In this document: positions 1 to 7,022 of the stretch, piece by piece | Layout of the letters: every line of letters starts with the position of its first letter | Position numbering within the stretch: position 1 is the stretch's first letter | NCBI GenBank assembly: GCA_040758525.1 | Contig: JBFLVQ010000320.1 | Location: forward strand, 1 to 10,437 | Direction of reading: 5' to 3' | Length of the DNA: 10,437 nt | Origin: JBFLVQ01 sp040758525 | Lineage (GTDB): Bacteria; Acidobacteriota; Blastocatellia; Chloracidobacteriales; JADJPF01 | The notes under the pieces: generated by a model | Databases searched by the model: none | What the model was told of the DNA's origin: nothing | Seen by the model: only the letters and a program-made list of their open reading frames with translations | Translations under genes and position numbers: made by a program

Positions 1-786
1 ATGGTGATCGGTTTGCGTGAGCGGCATGAACTTGAGGGTAAACTAAATCGTGCTGAGCAATCAGCACTGATTGGCCGACTAGCATCAGGTATTGCTCACG
101 AAGTGAAAAATCCTCTTAACTATATTTCGCTTACCATTGATTATTTACGTGGTAAGTTCCCTGCATCAAATGCAGATACTCAAGAGATCTTTTTTGAGAA
201 GATGGATACGATAAAAGATGAGATCAAGCGGCTAGATCGATTAATTCGTAATTTCTTAAGCTATGGAAGACCACCAAAGTTTACTTTTAAGCCCGTACAA
301 TTGCAGGAAATAATTAATAGTCTCTTTACTCTTACTGCAGATCAGGCTAAACAGCAGTCGATCGAAATGTATCTACAACAAGACTCAGGGGAAAAGACAA
401 TATTGGCTGATGCTGAACAACTTAAGAGCTGTTTCTCAAATATAATTATAAATGCGCAACAAGCCATGCCTGCTGGGGGCAAATTGAATGTTCAAATAAA
501 ACCTGAAGCTACTGGTGTAGAAGTAACATTTTCTGATACCGGTAGCGGCATTGCCAAAGAGAATGTAGAAAAGATTTTTGAACCTTATTTCTCTACCAAA
601 GATACTGGCACCGGACTCGGATTAGCATTGGTAAAACGTATTATTGAAGGTCATGGCGGACGTATTAGTGTTGAAAGCACCATTGGTCAAGGTACAAATT
701 TTAAAGTCTGGCTACCCTGCTGCCCTCCTAAACAGGTTGAAGAACTACCAGATAATATTCCTATCAGCGACTACTCGCCGGCTTAA
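1..786 (+). CDS. Sensor histidine kinase, C-terminal part (5' end outside window)
   Basis: This is the transmitter part of a two-component sensor kinase, which autophosphorylates on His and passes phosphate to a response regulator. Residues 1-20 look like a coiled-coil linker that normally follows a PAS, HAMP or other sensor domain, so the ATG at base 1 is probably internal and the real start lies upstream. The H-box is IAHEVKNPLN with the phospho-acceptor His33. The HATPase_c domain spans about 130-240, with an N-box around Asn147/Asn151, a G1 box DTGSGI (179-184), an F-box around FEPYFSTK and a G2 box GTGLGL (203-208). All catalytic motifs are intact. The H-box style resembles NtrB-like soluble kinases. 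A Cys/Pro tail of about 20 residues follows the ATPase fold. No response regulator is visible downstream, so its partner is either upstream of the window or unlinked. The sensed signal cannot be inferred. Confidence 0.93.
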   Translation: MVIGLRERHELEGKLNRAEQSALIGRLASGIAHEVKNPLNYISLTIDYLRGKFPASNADTQEIFFEKMDTIKDEIKRLDRLIRNFLSYGRPPKFTFKPVQLQEIINSLFTLTADQAKQQSIEMYLQQDSGEKTILADAEQLKSCFSNIIINAQQAMPAGGKLNVQIKPEATGVEVTFSDTGSGIAKENVEKIFEPYFSTKDTGTGLGLALVKRIIEGHGGRISVESTIGQGTNFKVWLPCCPPKQVEELPDNIPISDYSPA

Positions 787-810
787 GAAATAGCCAACCT
801 ACTATAACCA

Positions 811-839
811 TTGACATCAATAAAGTTTTTATATACTAT
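811..839 (+). promoter_or_regulatory. Predicted sigma-70-like promoter of the iron cassette
   Basis: A perfect -35 hexamer TTGACA (811-816) is followed after 17 bp by TACTAT (834-839), a 4 of 6 match to TATAAT. A better-looking TATACT sits at 832-837 but with only a 15-bp spacer. It lies 25 bp after the kinase stop codon and points toward the receptor gene. Whether this phylum uses E. coli-like hexamers is assumed. Confidence 0.5.
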
Positions 840-858
840 AGGCGCTTCTGAAAACGAC

Positions 859-888
859 TTTCAATTTCAATGTCATCTGAAATTGAAA
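859..888. promoter_or_regulatory. Perfect 11-bp inverted repeat, candidate operator or stem-loop
   Basis: TTTCAATTTCA (859-869) and TGAAATTGAAA (878-888) are exact reverse complements separated by 8 bases. The repeat starts about 20 bp after the predicted -10, where a repressor could block transcription. The GAAAAT at 885-890 is a 5 of 6 match to the GATAAT unit of Fur boxes, and the adjacent unit matches less well, so an iron-dependent operator is possible but not shown. No T-run follows, so it is not an intrinsic terminator. Confidence 0.5.
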
Positions 889-893
889 ATAAG

Positions 894-921
894 AGCCTTC
901 GGCGCGGCAACGTCGAAGGCT
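894..921 (+). other. GC-rich hairpin in the receptor leader
   Basis: AGCCTTCG (894-901) pairs with CGAAGGCT (914-921). One G-U and two further G-C pairs extend this to an 11-bp stem (894-904 with 911-921) around a six-base loop, CGGCAA. It would form in the leader RNA about 240 nt before the start codon. No U-tract follows it, so a leader structure or attenuation element is more likely than a simple terminator. Confidence 0.5.
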
Positions 922-968
922 TCTGTGCACGGCTATTTCGGTTGGCCTTTGGATTTGGAACCTGGATA

Positions 969-992
969 GTGTGCAGGCCCATCCTAGCACAC
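969..992 (+). other. Short inverted repeat in the receptor leader
   Basis: GTGTGC (969-974) and GCACAC (987-992) are exact reverse complements around a 12-base loop. Alternative pairings overlap it: CCTG (961-964) with CAGG (974-977), and GGAT (964-967) with ATCC (981-984). The stems are short and could arise by chance. Confidence 0.25.
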
Positions 993-1149
993 ATTTCCAA
1001 TACCTGATAACGACAAAGCTACCTGATTCTTGTTAACCAAGAGTGCCAGCAGGGTAATTTGGTGTTCAGCCGGTACAAATAGATTTTTGCCTAATAACGA
1101 TATGACCGTTAGTTCCAGTATAGGTCTACAGGCTGGGGCATTATTTAAG

Positions 1150-1157
1150 AGGAGGAG
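1150..1157 (+). promoter_or_regulatory. Strong ribosome binding site of the receptor gene
   Basis: The purine run AGGAGGAG lies six bases (after the GGAGG core) before the ATG at 1162. This fixes the receptor start there rather than at the in-frame TTG at 1030 further upstream. A GTG at 1159 immediately precedes the ATG in frame and is a minor alternative. Confidence 0.8.
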
Positions 1158-1161
1158 CGTG

Positions 1162-3645
1162 ATGAAGATAAGGTTTTTCAGGAGAAATGCAAAGAGATTA
1201 AAGGTAAAGGAGCAGGAGAAAAATAGTACTAGACAGCGTGGGCCAAAATATTGGCTGACTATGGGCACAATGGGAGCATTACTAGCCTGGGCACCAACCG
1301 ATATCAATTGTATTAAGTCGGTATATGCGCATACGACAAATAACGCAGTAGTTAGCAGCTATTGGCAAGCACAGGAGCAGTCACAGGAGATCAATTTCAA
1401 TATTGCAGAGGGCACACTCGATACTGTGCTAAATAGTTTTCAGAGCTTGACGGGATGGAAAGTGACCGTTAACAACGATGCCATTCGTGAACTTACCTCT
1501 CCAGGTGTGACCGGTGTTTATTCTATAGAAAAGGCACTAAAACAACTGTTGGCTGGCACGGGCGTTACTTATCGTTTTACTGCTGCTGATAGTGTCACAC
1601 TGGTTCTAGAAGGTGCAAGTGAGGTTGTTGAGGTAAGAGATACTGCGATGATACTGTCATCGCCTAAATTTAGTGAACCTTTGCGTGATACACCGCAGTC
1701 GATCAGTGTAGTATCGCGTCAGGTGATTGAGGATCAAGGTGCCACCACACTACGCGATGTACTACGTAATGTTGCTGGTATTAGCCTTGCTGCTGGCGAA
1801 GGTGGCGTACAGGGAGATAACCTGACAATTCGTGGCTTTAGCGCCCGTAATGATCTTACTATTGATGGTATGCGCGATTTCGGTAGTTACTATCGCGATC
1901 CTTTCAACCTTGAAGAGGTAGCGGTATTGAAAGGGCCTTCGTCAGTAACAAATGGGCGAGGTTCAACAGGTGGAACGGTTAACCAATCATCTAAATCGCC
2001 AACACTGAGACCATTCATCTCCGGCACACTTGAATTTGGCAGTGATGAGACCAAGCGAGCAACGCTAGATATCAATCAGTTGGTGCCAAAACTGGGCAAG
2101 GGCGCAGCCTTCCGTCTTAATTTAATGGGAAACGATTCTGAAGTCGCAGATCGCGATATCGCACAAAATCGTCGTTATGGCTTTGCGCCATCGCTGGCAT
2201 TAGGGCTAGGTACGTCCACCCGCCTTACTTTTAGTTATTTTCATCAGTCTGCTAATGATATCCCAGATTATGGTATTCCTTATCTGTTTGATCGCCCAGC
2301 ACCAGTGCCACGCAGTAACTACTATGGTTTCAAAAATGCCAACTTCCTTAAGACCAATGTCGATATTGGCACAATAAAGTTTGAGCACGACTTCAATGAT
2401 GCTATCAGTATACGCAATCAAGTGCGATATACTAGATATGAACGCGAAGCCTTAATCACAACCCCAACCATTGCCGGTACTGTAACTTTAACCACACCGC
2501 TTAGCGCCATCAAAGTAACTCGCAATCAGATCTCGGTCGATAGTGAAGAGACCTTCTTTCAAAATCAATTTGATGTCACAACCAAATTCCAAACAGGCTT
2601 TATCAAATACACATTCGTAAGTGGCATAGAAGCAGGTCGCGAAACTTCAAAGCCAACCCGTTTAACCTATACTGGTGTGCCGCTAGCAACGCTTTTGAAT
2701 CCCAATACCAATGAGCCTTTCTCTGGTATGGCCACGCTTACCTCAAAAGTGCGCACCACTGCGGTAAGCTTTGGCGCCTATACGCTTGGCACAGTCAAAT
2801 TCGGCGAGAAGTTTGATGTCATTGGTGGGTTGCGCTTTGATCGTTTTGATGCTAGCTTCCGGCAATTTATCGGCAGACCAATAGCATTCACTAGAGTTGA
2901 CAATTTTACCAGTTATCGCGCTGCACTAGTATATAAGCCAATAACAGATGGCAGTATCTATTTTAGCTATAGCACATCTTTCAACCCATCTGCTGAAGGA
3001 TTATCACTTACTGCAGGCAATGCCAATCTTGCTCCAGAGAAGAACCGAACTTATGAAGTCGGCAGTAAATGGGATCTATTATCTAGAAAGCTATCAGTAA
3101 GAGGCGCGGTCTTTCGTACAGAAAAGACCAATGCTCGTGAGACCGATCCGGTCAATCCCTTACTAACCTTTCTTTCTGGTAAGCAACGTGTAGATGGCTT
3201 TGAGGTAGAGGCTACTGGTCGTATGACGAACCGTTGGCAGCTTATTGCTAGCTATGCACTAGTTGACAGCGAGTTGGTTGAATCAAAATTTTTCCCCAAG
3301 GCGATTGGTAGCCAGCTTGCTAATGTACCACGCAATACCTTCAGTTTCTCATCGAATCATCAACTTCCCTGGCGCTTAACAGTAGGTCTCAATGGTCAGT
3401 ATGTAGACACACGGACCGCTAGCTCCACAACACCACTGGATCCAATTACTCGTCGTATCAGGAAAGCGCCAGACTATTTTGTTTTGAATATGCTTGCCAA
3501 GCGCACTATTAGTGAGCATTTGGATCTTCAAGTGAACATCTACAACCTCACTGACAAATTCTACATTGATCAGGTCGGTGGCAGCCGTCTTGTTCCTGGT
3601 GCTGGTCGTACCATCAAAGTCGGACTCAATTTCAAATTGCGATAA
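1162..3645 (+). CDS. TonB-dependent catecholate siderophore receptor, Fiu/PiuA-like, with N-terminal STN domain
   Basis: This outer-membrane receptor is predicted to import ferric siderophore, probably monomeric or catecholate type, using TonB energy. The 827-residue protein starts with a long basic n-region, a hydrophobic core around 30-44 and a possible signal peptidase site after VYA (54-56). Residues about 77-150 form an STN domain (pattern INFNIAEGTLDTVLNSF onward), the module that contacts FecR-type anti-sigma factors in transducer receptors. The plug spans about 168-280, with the block KFSEPLRDTPQSISVVS, the IRGF motif and VAVLKGP. A 22-strand barrel fills the rest. Plug and early barrel segments (DQGATTLRDVLRNV, NRRYGFAPS) closely resemble E. 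coli Fiu as I remember it. Fiu itself lacks STN. The C-terminus matches a BAM beta-signal (KVGLNFKL) plus one extra Arg. A PiuC-type gene follows 14 bp later, supporting the Fiu/PiuA assignment. The substrate is inferred, not shown. Confidence 0.93.
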   Translation: MKIRFFRRNAKRLKVKEQEKNSTRQRGPKYWLTMGTMGALLAWAPTDINCIKSVYAHTTNNAVVSSYWQAQEQSQEINFNIAEGTLDTVLNSFQSLTGWKVTVNNDAIRELTSPGVTGVYSIEKALKQLLAGTGVTYRFTAADSVTLVLEGASEVVEVRDTAMILSSPKFSEPLRDTPQSISVVSRQVIEDQGATTLRDVLRNVAGISLAAGEGGVQGDNLTIRGFSARNDLTIDGMRDFGSYYRDPFNLEEVAVLKGPSSVTNGRGSTGGTVNQSSKSPTLRPFISGTLEFGSDETKRATLDINQLVPKLGKGAAFRLNLMGNDSEVADRDIAQNRRYGFAPSLALGLGTSTRLTFSYFHQSANDIPDYGIPYLFDRPAPVPRSNYYGFKNANFLKTNVDIGTIKFEHDFNDAISIRNQVRYTRYEREALITTPTIAGTVTLTTPLSAIKVTRNQISVDSEETFFQNQFDVTTKFQTGFIKYTFVSGIEAGRETSKPTRLTYTGVPLATLLNPNTNEPFSGMATLTSKVRTTAVSFGAYTLGTVKFGEKFDVIGGLRFDRFDASFRQFIGRPIAFTRVDNFTSYRAALVYKPITDGSIYFSYSTSFNPSAEGLSLTAGNANLAPEKNRTYEVGSKWDLLSRKLSVRGAVFRTEKTNARETDPVNPLLTFLSGKQRVDGFEVEATGRMTNRWQLIASYALVDSELVESKFFPKAIGSQLANVPRNTFSFSSNHQLPWRLTVGLNGQYVDTRTASSTTPLDPITRRIRKAPDYFVLNMLAKRTISEHLDLQVNIYNLTDKFYIDQVGGSRLVPGAGRTIKVGLNFKLR

Positions 3646-3652
3646 GAGGGAG
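3646..3652 (+). promoter_or_regulatory. Ribosome binding site for the piuC-like gene
   Basis: GAGGGAG directly follows the receptor stop codon and sits seven bases before the GTG at 3660. It supports this GTG start, which also places the N-terminus (MLLSIPDVLT) in line with known PiuC/YbiX proteins. There is no room for a separate promoter, so the two genes are co-transcribed. Confidence 0.7.
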
Positions 3653-3659
3653 CAATTGA

Positions 3660-4340
3660 GTGTTACTGTCTATTCCTGATGTATTAACAACTGAACAGGT
3701 GGCAGAGGTTCGTAAGGTCCTTAATGAGGTAGAATGGGTAAATGGCCGGATCACTGCCGGCCATCAATCGGCGCGTGCAAAAGAGAATCTACAAGTGCCG
3801 GAACAGCATCCAGCAGCGCAGCAACTAGGCGAGATGATCCTTACAGCGCTAGGCAAGAATGGGCTGTTTGTCTCAGCAGCATTACCATCGAAGGTATTCC
3901 CACCCCTCTTTAACCGCTACCAGCCTGGCCATTCGTTCGGCACACATGTCGATAACGCAATTAGACAGGTGCCTGGTACACCACACTTCATTCGCACTGA
4001 TCTCTCTGCAACACTCTTTCTCACCGCGCCAGAGGAGTATGAGGGCGGGGAATTGATTGTGGAAGATACATATGGTGTGCATAAAGTGAAGCTCCCAGCC
4101 GGTCACCTGATCCTTTACCCTGCAACTAGCCTACATCAGGTGCAGCCTATAACGCATGGCATGCGCCTAGCGTCATTCTTCTGGATACAGAGTATGGTGC
4201 GTGATGATGGCAAACGCACACTACTCTTTGATCTTGATATGGCGATACAGCGGCTTAATAGTGATATGCCCGATCATCCATCGGCGGTGCAACTTACCGC
4301 TGTCTATCATAATTTACTGCGTCGTTGGGCAGATGTATGA
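3660..4340 (+). CDS. piuC: PKHD-type hydroxylase, PiuC/YbiX family Fe(II)/2-oxoglutarate dioxygenase
   Basis: This is a cytoplasmic Fe(II)- and 2-oxoglutarate-dependent dioxygenase of the YbiX/PiuC family, usually encoded beside Fiu/PiuA receptors. Its natural substrate is not firmly known. The 226-residue length equals the family norm. The iron triad is visible as HVD (His96, Asp98) and distal His159 in TSLHQV. Arg169 in GMRLASFFWIQS is the expected 2-oxoglutarate-binding residue. Other family blocks are present: PPLFNRYQPG, RTDLSATLFL, GGELIVEDTYG, VKLPAGHLILYP, WIQSMVRDD and, at the end, YHNLLRRW. It starts with GTG behind a clear ribosome site, 14 bp after the receptor, in the same operon. 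It appears complete and functional. Confidence 0.96.
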   Translation: MLLSIPDVLTTEQVAEVRKVLNEVEWVNGRITAGHQSARAKENLQVPEQHPAAQQLGEMILTALGKNGLFVSAALPSKVFPPLFNRYQPGHSFGTHVDNAIRQVPGTPHFIRTDLSATLFLTAPEEYEGGELIVEDTYGVHKVKLPAGHLILYPATSLHQVQPITHGMRLASFFWIQSMVRDDGKRTLLFDLDMAIQRLNSDMPDHPSAVQLTAVYHNLLRRWADV

Positions 4341-4416
4341 GCAAGAGTCTCCTCTGTGCTGATCTGACTAGCTAAACAATGGTAAAAGATCTTCTATTCT
4401 TTTGAGAGTAATGTCT

Positions 4417-5580
4417 ATGAAACTGCTCCGTAAAGTTATCTTCTGGTGTCATCTGTTAGTGGGTGTAAGCGCTGGTCTAGTAGTTATGAACATGGCGGTC
4501 ACAGGGATAATATTAGCCTTCGAACCGCAGATTGTCCGATTTACTGAACGCAATGTACGCACAGTAAGTCCATTAGAGAATGGTGCTCGTCATTTAGGCG
4601 CTCAGGCACTATTTGCCAAAGTACATGAAATTAAGCCTGGTGTTAAACCTACTAGTTTAACACTGCAAGCCGATCCGACTGCAGCCGCAGTTATTACGTT
4701 AGGTCGTGAGGGAGTGCTCTATTTAAATCCTTACACAGGAGAATTGATTGGAAAGGGTTCAAAAACACGATACTTCTTTCAAAAGATAACCGATTGGCAT
4801 CGTTGGTTTGCCCTAGAAGGTGAAAGTCGTGCCATAGGCCGAGCTATAACGGGAGCTTGCAGTATCGCTTTTTTCATACTCGCCATTACTGGTATCTATA
4901 TCTGGTGGCCTAAAAAGTGGACCAAGCAACAGTTGACAATGGCAATGGTCTTTAAGTCTGGATTAAAAGGGCGTGCACGTGATTTCAATTGGCATACAGT
5001 GATCGGTTTCTGGTGCGCTCCTATACTGATTCTTAGCACAATCACAGGAATAATCTTCTCTTATCAATGGGCAGAAAATCTTCTATACACACTAACTGGT
5101 AGCGAAAAGCCATTACCACCAAAATCAAACGATCGTAAAGGTCAGTCGCCAGAGATTCCTAATAATCTTGATCAACTCTGGTCACGCGCTGAGCAACAGA
5201 TATCTGAATGGCAATCGATCAGCCTGCGTTTGCCAACCAGTCCAGATATGCCGGTCACTTTCTCAATCAGTGATGGTAGATCCTGGAATCCATTAAGCCG
5301 TTCTCAGCTAACACTGAATAGAACAACAGCAGAGGTTGTGAAATGGGAACCTTATGCTAGTTTCAGTCTTGGTCGTCGTTTACGCACTTGGGTGCGACCA
5401 GTGCATACTGGAGAAGCCCTTGGTCTATTAGGGCAGATGCTTGTCTGCCTAGCAGCAATTGGTAGTCTATTGCTGGTTTGGACTGGGTTATCGCTTATGT
5501 TAAGACGTTTGCGTGCTTGGGTGGCAAGACGTTTAGCGGAAAGAGATTTGGCCTCAACTGGCCAGCGGCACATGATTTAA
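4417..5580 (+). CDS. PepSY-associated membrane protein, PiuB-like putative ferric-siderophore reductase
   Basis: This inner-membrane protein of the PepSY_TM family is a likely reductase for imported ferric siderophore. In Pseudomonas, piuB accompanies piuA and piuC, and the related FoxB is a haem-containing ferrioxamine reductase. The 387-residue protein has four main hydrophobic helices at about 15-35, 140-164, 194-215 and 336-363, and two PepSY-like periplasmic segments between them. Typical histidines are present: His12 (WCHLLVG), His128 (DWHRWF), His193 (NWHTVIGFW) and His330 (RPVHTGEALG), several of which are expected haem ligands. GIYIWWPKKW after helix 2 is a family hallmark. I chose the ATG at 4417 because GAGAG lies eight bases upstream and the product begins MKLLRKVIFWCHLLVG. 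ATG 4411 and TTG 4402 are in frame but too close to that site. It follows piuC by 76 bp, and its last 27 bp overlap the convergent AraC gene. Confidence 0.9.
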   Translation: MKLLRKVIFWCHLLVGVSAGLVVMNMAVTGIILAFEPQIVRFTERNVRTVSPLENGARHLGAQALFAKVHEIKPGVKPTSLTLQADPTAAAVITLGREGVLYLNPYTGELIGKGSKTRYFFQKITDWHRWFALEGESRAIGRAITGACSIAFFILAITGIYIWWPKKWTKQQLTMAMVFKSGLKGRARDFNWHTVIGFWCAPILILSTITGIIFSYQWAENLLYTLTGSEKPLPPKSNDRKGQSPEIPNNLDQLWSRAEQQISEWQSISLRLPTSPDMPVTFSISDGRSWNPLSRSQLTLNRTTAEVVKWEPYASFSLGRRLRTWVRPVHTGEALGLLGQMLVCLAAIGSLLLVWTGLSLMLRRLRAWVARRLAERDLASTGQRHMI

Positions 5581-6375
5581 GCGGTCATTACGCTGTATTA
5601 AATAGGCTGTTGGATTGAGGCCAGAGAAAGTACGAAAGTCACGAATAAAATGTGCCTGGTCGAAATAGCCACAAGCCAATGCAAGTTCTACCCACTCGAT
5701 CTTTTCTTGTCTATCAATAAGACGTATCACTTCTTGAAAGCGCTGTATACGACAAAATAGCTTGGGTGTGAGACCAACTTGGGTACTAAAGAGTTCAATA
5801 AATCGCCTTGGACTGAGGCCAATTTGTGTAGTTATGTATGAGATCGCATCTACTGGTTTGCCACCTAGAATGGTTTCTAGTGCAAAAGCAACAGCAGGAT
5901 GGCGTACTAGCGGTTGAGTCGCTTGTGCCAAAAGATAGCGTTCAAGTAGGGAGAACTTTAGCTTTGGTGTTGTGGCAGTAAGCAATTGCTCACGCAGTTC
6001 ATCAGCTTTCTTACCCCATATTGTATCCAATGATATGGTGACATTGTGCAACTCATTAGCAGGCAATCCCAGAAAAGGGAAAGAACCACCGGGCTTGAAA
6101 TGGATACCAATAACCGATGCTTGACTAGCTGTATCGATGACAAAGAACTCTGAATGCACACCAGAGATCAAGCTGCTGCGAAGACTCTGAAATTGATGAT
6201 GGTCTTCTTGATCATATATTTTTAGCTGATCTTCGCGCAGGTTGATCACTAGCTCCATTGTACCAGTTGGCAAGATGCGTTCTAGTTTATGGGATGGTTG
6301 GTAGCCTTCATAAAGCCAGAACAATTCTACAAAATCTGACAGTGGCGGTTTGGGGATGTAAGTGTGATAGAGCAT
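5554..6375 (-). CDS. AraC-family transcriptional regulator with DUF6597-like N-terminal domain
   Basis: This is a 273-residue DNA-binding regulator. The N-terminal half (about 5-130, with FVELFWLYEG, PTGTMELVINL and IGIHFKPGG) matches the style of the DUF6597 domain found before AraC helix-turn-helix regions, and its ligand is unknown. The C-terminal HTH_18 region spans about 165-262: the first helix-turn-helix lies around IGLSPRRFIELF, and the second around LALACGYFDQAHFIRDF, closing with FSGLNPTAYL. The start ATG is supported by an AGTAGGAT sequence just before it, although spacing is short. It ends inside the 3' end of the PepSY gene (27-bp convergent overlap). A dinB-like gene lies upstream on the same strand after 121 bp, and an own promoter is predicted in that gap. 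Control of the iron cassette is possible from proximity only. DinB and AraC genes of this type are often neighbours. Confidence 0.92.
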   Translation of the reverse strand: MLYHTYIPKPPLSDFVELFWLYEGYQPSHKLERILPTGTMELVINLREDQLKIYDQEDHHQFQSLRSSLISGVHSEFFVIDTASQASVIGIHFKPGGSFPFLGLPANELHNVTISLDTIWGKKADELREQLLTATTPKLKFSLLERYLLAQATQPLVRHPAVAFALETILGGKPVDAISYITTQIGLSPRRFIELFSTQVGLTPKLFCRIQRFQEVIRLIDRQEKIEWVELALACGYFDQAHFIRDFRTFSGLNPTAYLIQRNDRLNHVPLAS

Positions 6376-6437
6376 ATCCTACTTACTCAAGCTTGGCTAT
6401 TTGCTCAAGCGCTGAAATCAGATTCATATAGAGTTAA

Positions 6438-6466
6438 AATATAACTTTTTCGCCTATGTTTTGCAA
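6438..6466 (-). promoter_or_regulatory. Predicted promoter of the AraC regulator
   Basis: Reading the - strand, TTGCAA (6461-6466) is followed by a 17-bp spacer and TATATT (6438-6443), matching the sigma-70 consensus at 4 of 6 and 5 of 6 positions. It lies about 60 bp before the AraC start codon in the gap after dinB, so the regulator may be transcribed separately. Confidence 0.45.
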
Positions 6467-6496
6467 CTGCTTTATCACACTAATAGAGCTTTATCC

Positions 6497-6967
6497 TTAC
6501 CATTGGCCTAATGCCTTACGAATCTGAATAATTTCTGCTGTGTGGTAAGAATTATGATCAGCCACTAGCAAAATTTCTCTTAGGTAAGTGCGCCCTTCTC
6601 CATGTGGTATCTCTGAAGTAAGGTCCAGACCAGGGTTTTTAACCAGCTTAATTACTTGATCAAGATCCGTAAAAAAGTTTTTAAGAGAATCAGACCAGTC
6701 TTTTTCTGTCATTTTCACTATGTTGGTAGGCCAGTATCCTTCTGGGAAGGGCGGTGATTGCCAATTTGGATCAAGCGTGTAGCGTAATATATCTTCCTGA
6801 GCAATACGCATATGTTCCAGCACTTCCCAAACCGAGTGTGGTAGGCCGGTAGGGCGGGCATTAGCAAATTTTGGATTCATACCTGACACTGCTTGTTCAG
6901 TTGATGCATGTGCCTGTCCACCTTGTAATAGTTCAATAAGATTATTTCGGAAGTTTGTATCCTGCAT
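6497..6967 (-). CDS. DinB-like four-helix metal-binding protein
   Basis: This 156-residue protein belongs to the DinB/YfiT superfamily of four-helix bundle metalloproteins, which includes thiol-S-transferases and damage-inducible proteins, most of unknown substrate. The metal triad is visible as His52 in VLEHMRIAQEDILR and His138/His142 in VADHNSYHTAEI. The LRYTLDPNW and LLVADHNSYHTAE blocks are typical of the DinB_2 subgroup. Length is normal and the triad is complete, so it is probably active. The start is backed by AGGTGA just upstream (6971-6976). It is the first gene of a - strand pair with the AraC regulator and is divergent from the ATPase gene across a 141-bp gap. The true reaction cannot be told from sequence. 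Confidence 0.9.
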   Translation of the reverse strand: MQDTNFRNNLIELLQGGQAHASTEQAVSGMNPKFANARPTGLPHSVWEVLEHMRIAQEDILRYTLDPNWQSPPFPEGYWPTNIVKMTEKDWSDSLKNFFTDLDQVIKLVKNPGLDLTSEIPHGEGRTYLREILLVADHNSYHTAEIIQIRKALGQW

Positions 6968-6970
6968 TGG

Positions 6971-6976
6971 TCACCT
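6971..6976 (-). promoter_or_regulatory. Ribosome binding site of the dinB-like gene
   Basis: AGGTGA on the - strand ends three bases before the ATG at 6967 (its AGG core is six bases away). It supports this start codon. Confidence 0.6.
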
Positions 6977-7022
6977 CACAGGTATTAATTTAAATCTGTA
7001 TAAGTCCACCAGTAGATCTTCT

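Larger units (their letters stand above)
787..1161. other. Gene-free leader region upstream of the siderophore receptor
   Basis: These 375 bases separate the kinase from the receptor gene. I see no convincing gene on either strand. They hold a sigma-70-like promoter (811-839), a perfect inverted repeat (859-888), a GC-rich hairpin (894-921) and a weaker hairpin (969-992). If the promoter is used, the receptor mRNA has a leader of over 300 nucleotides. I looked for cobalamin, TPP, FMN and c-di-GMP riboswitch consensus elements and did not recognise any. No U-rich intrinsic terminator is visible after the kinase gene. Confidence 0.6.

Noticed and set aside
1030..1161. In-frame TTG extension of the receptor gene by 44 codons
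   Set aside because: No ribosome site precedes the TTG, the extension does not look like a signal peptide, and a near-ideal ribosome site sits just before ATG 1162.
787..1161. Cobalamin or other known riboswitch before a TonB receptor
   Set aside because: The conserved boxes of cobalamin, TPP, FMN and c-di-GMP riboswitches could not be found by reading; only simple hairpins are visible.
984..1307. 107-residue hydrophobic reading frame on the - strand
   Set aside because: It lies opposite the receptor leader and signal-peptide coding region, has no ribosome site, and its hydrophobic residues are explained by the complement of the real gene.
3859..4106. Short reading frames in other frames within the piuC-like gene
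   Set aside because: Shadows of a gene whose whole length matches a known family with intact catalytic residues.
4387..4398. Twelve-base word AGATCTTCTATT also present at 7014-7025, both upstream of genes
   Set aside because: Repeated 12-mers are expected by chance in a 10-kb window, the flanks do not match, and the two positions relative to their genes differ.
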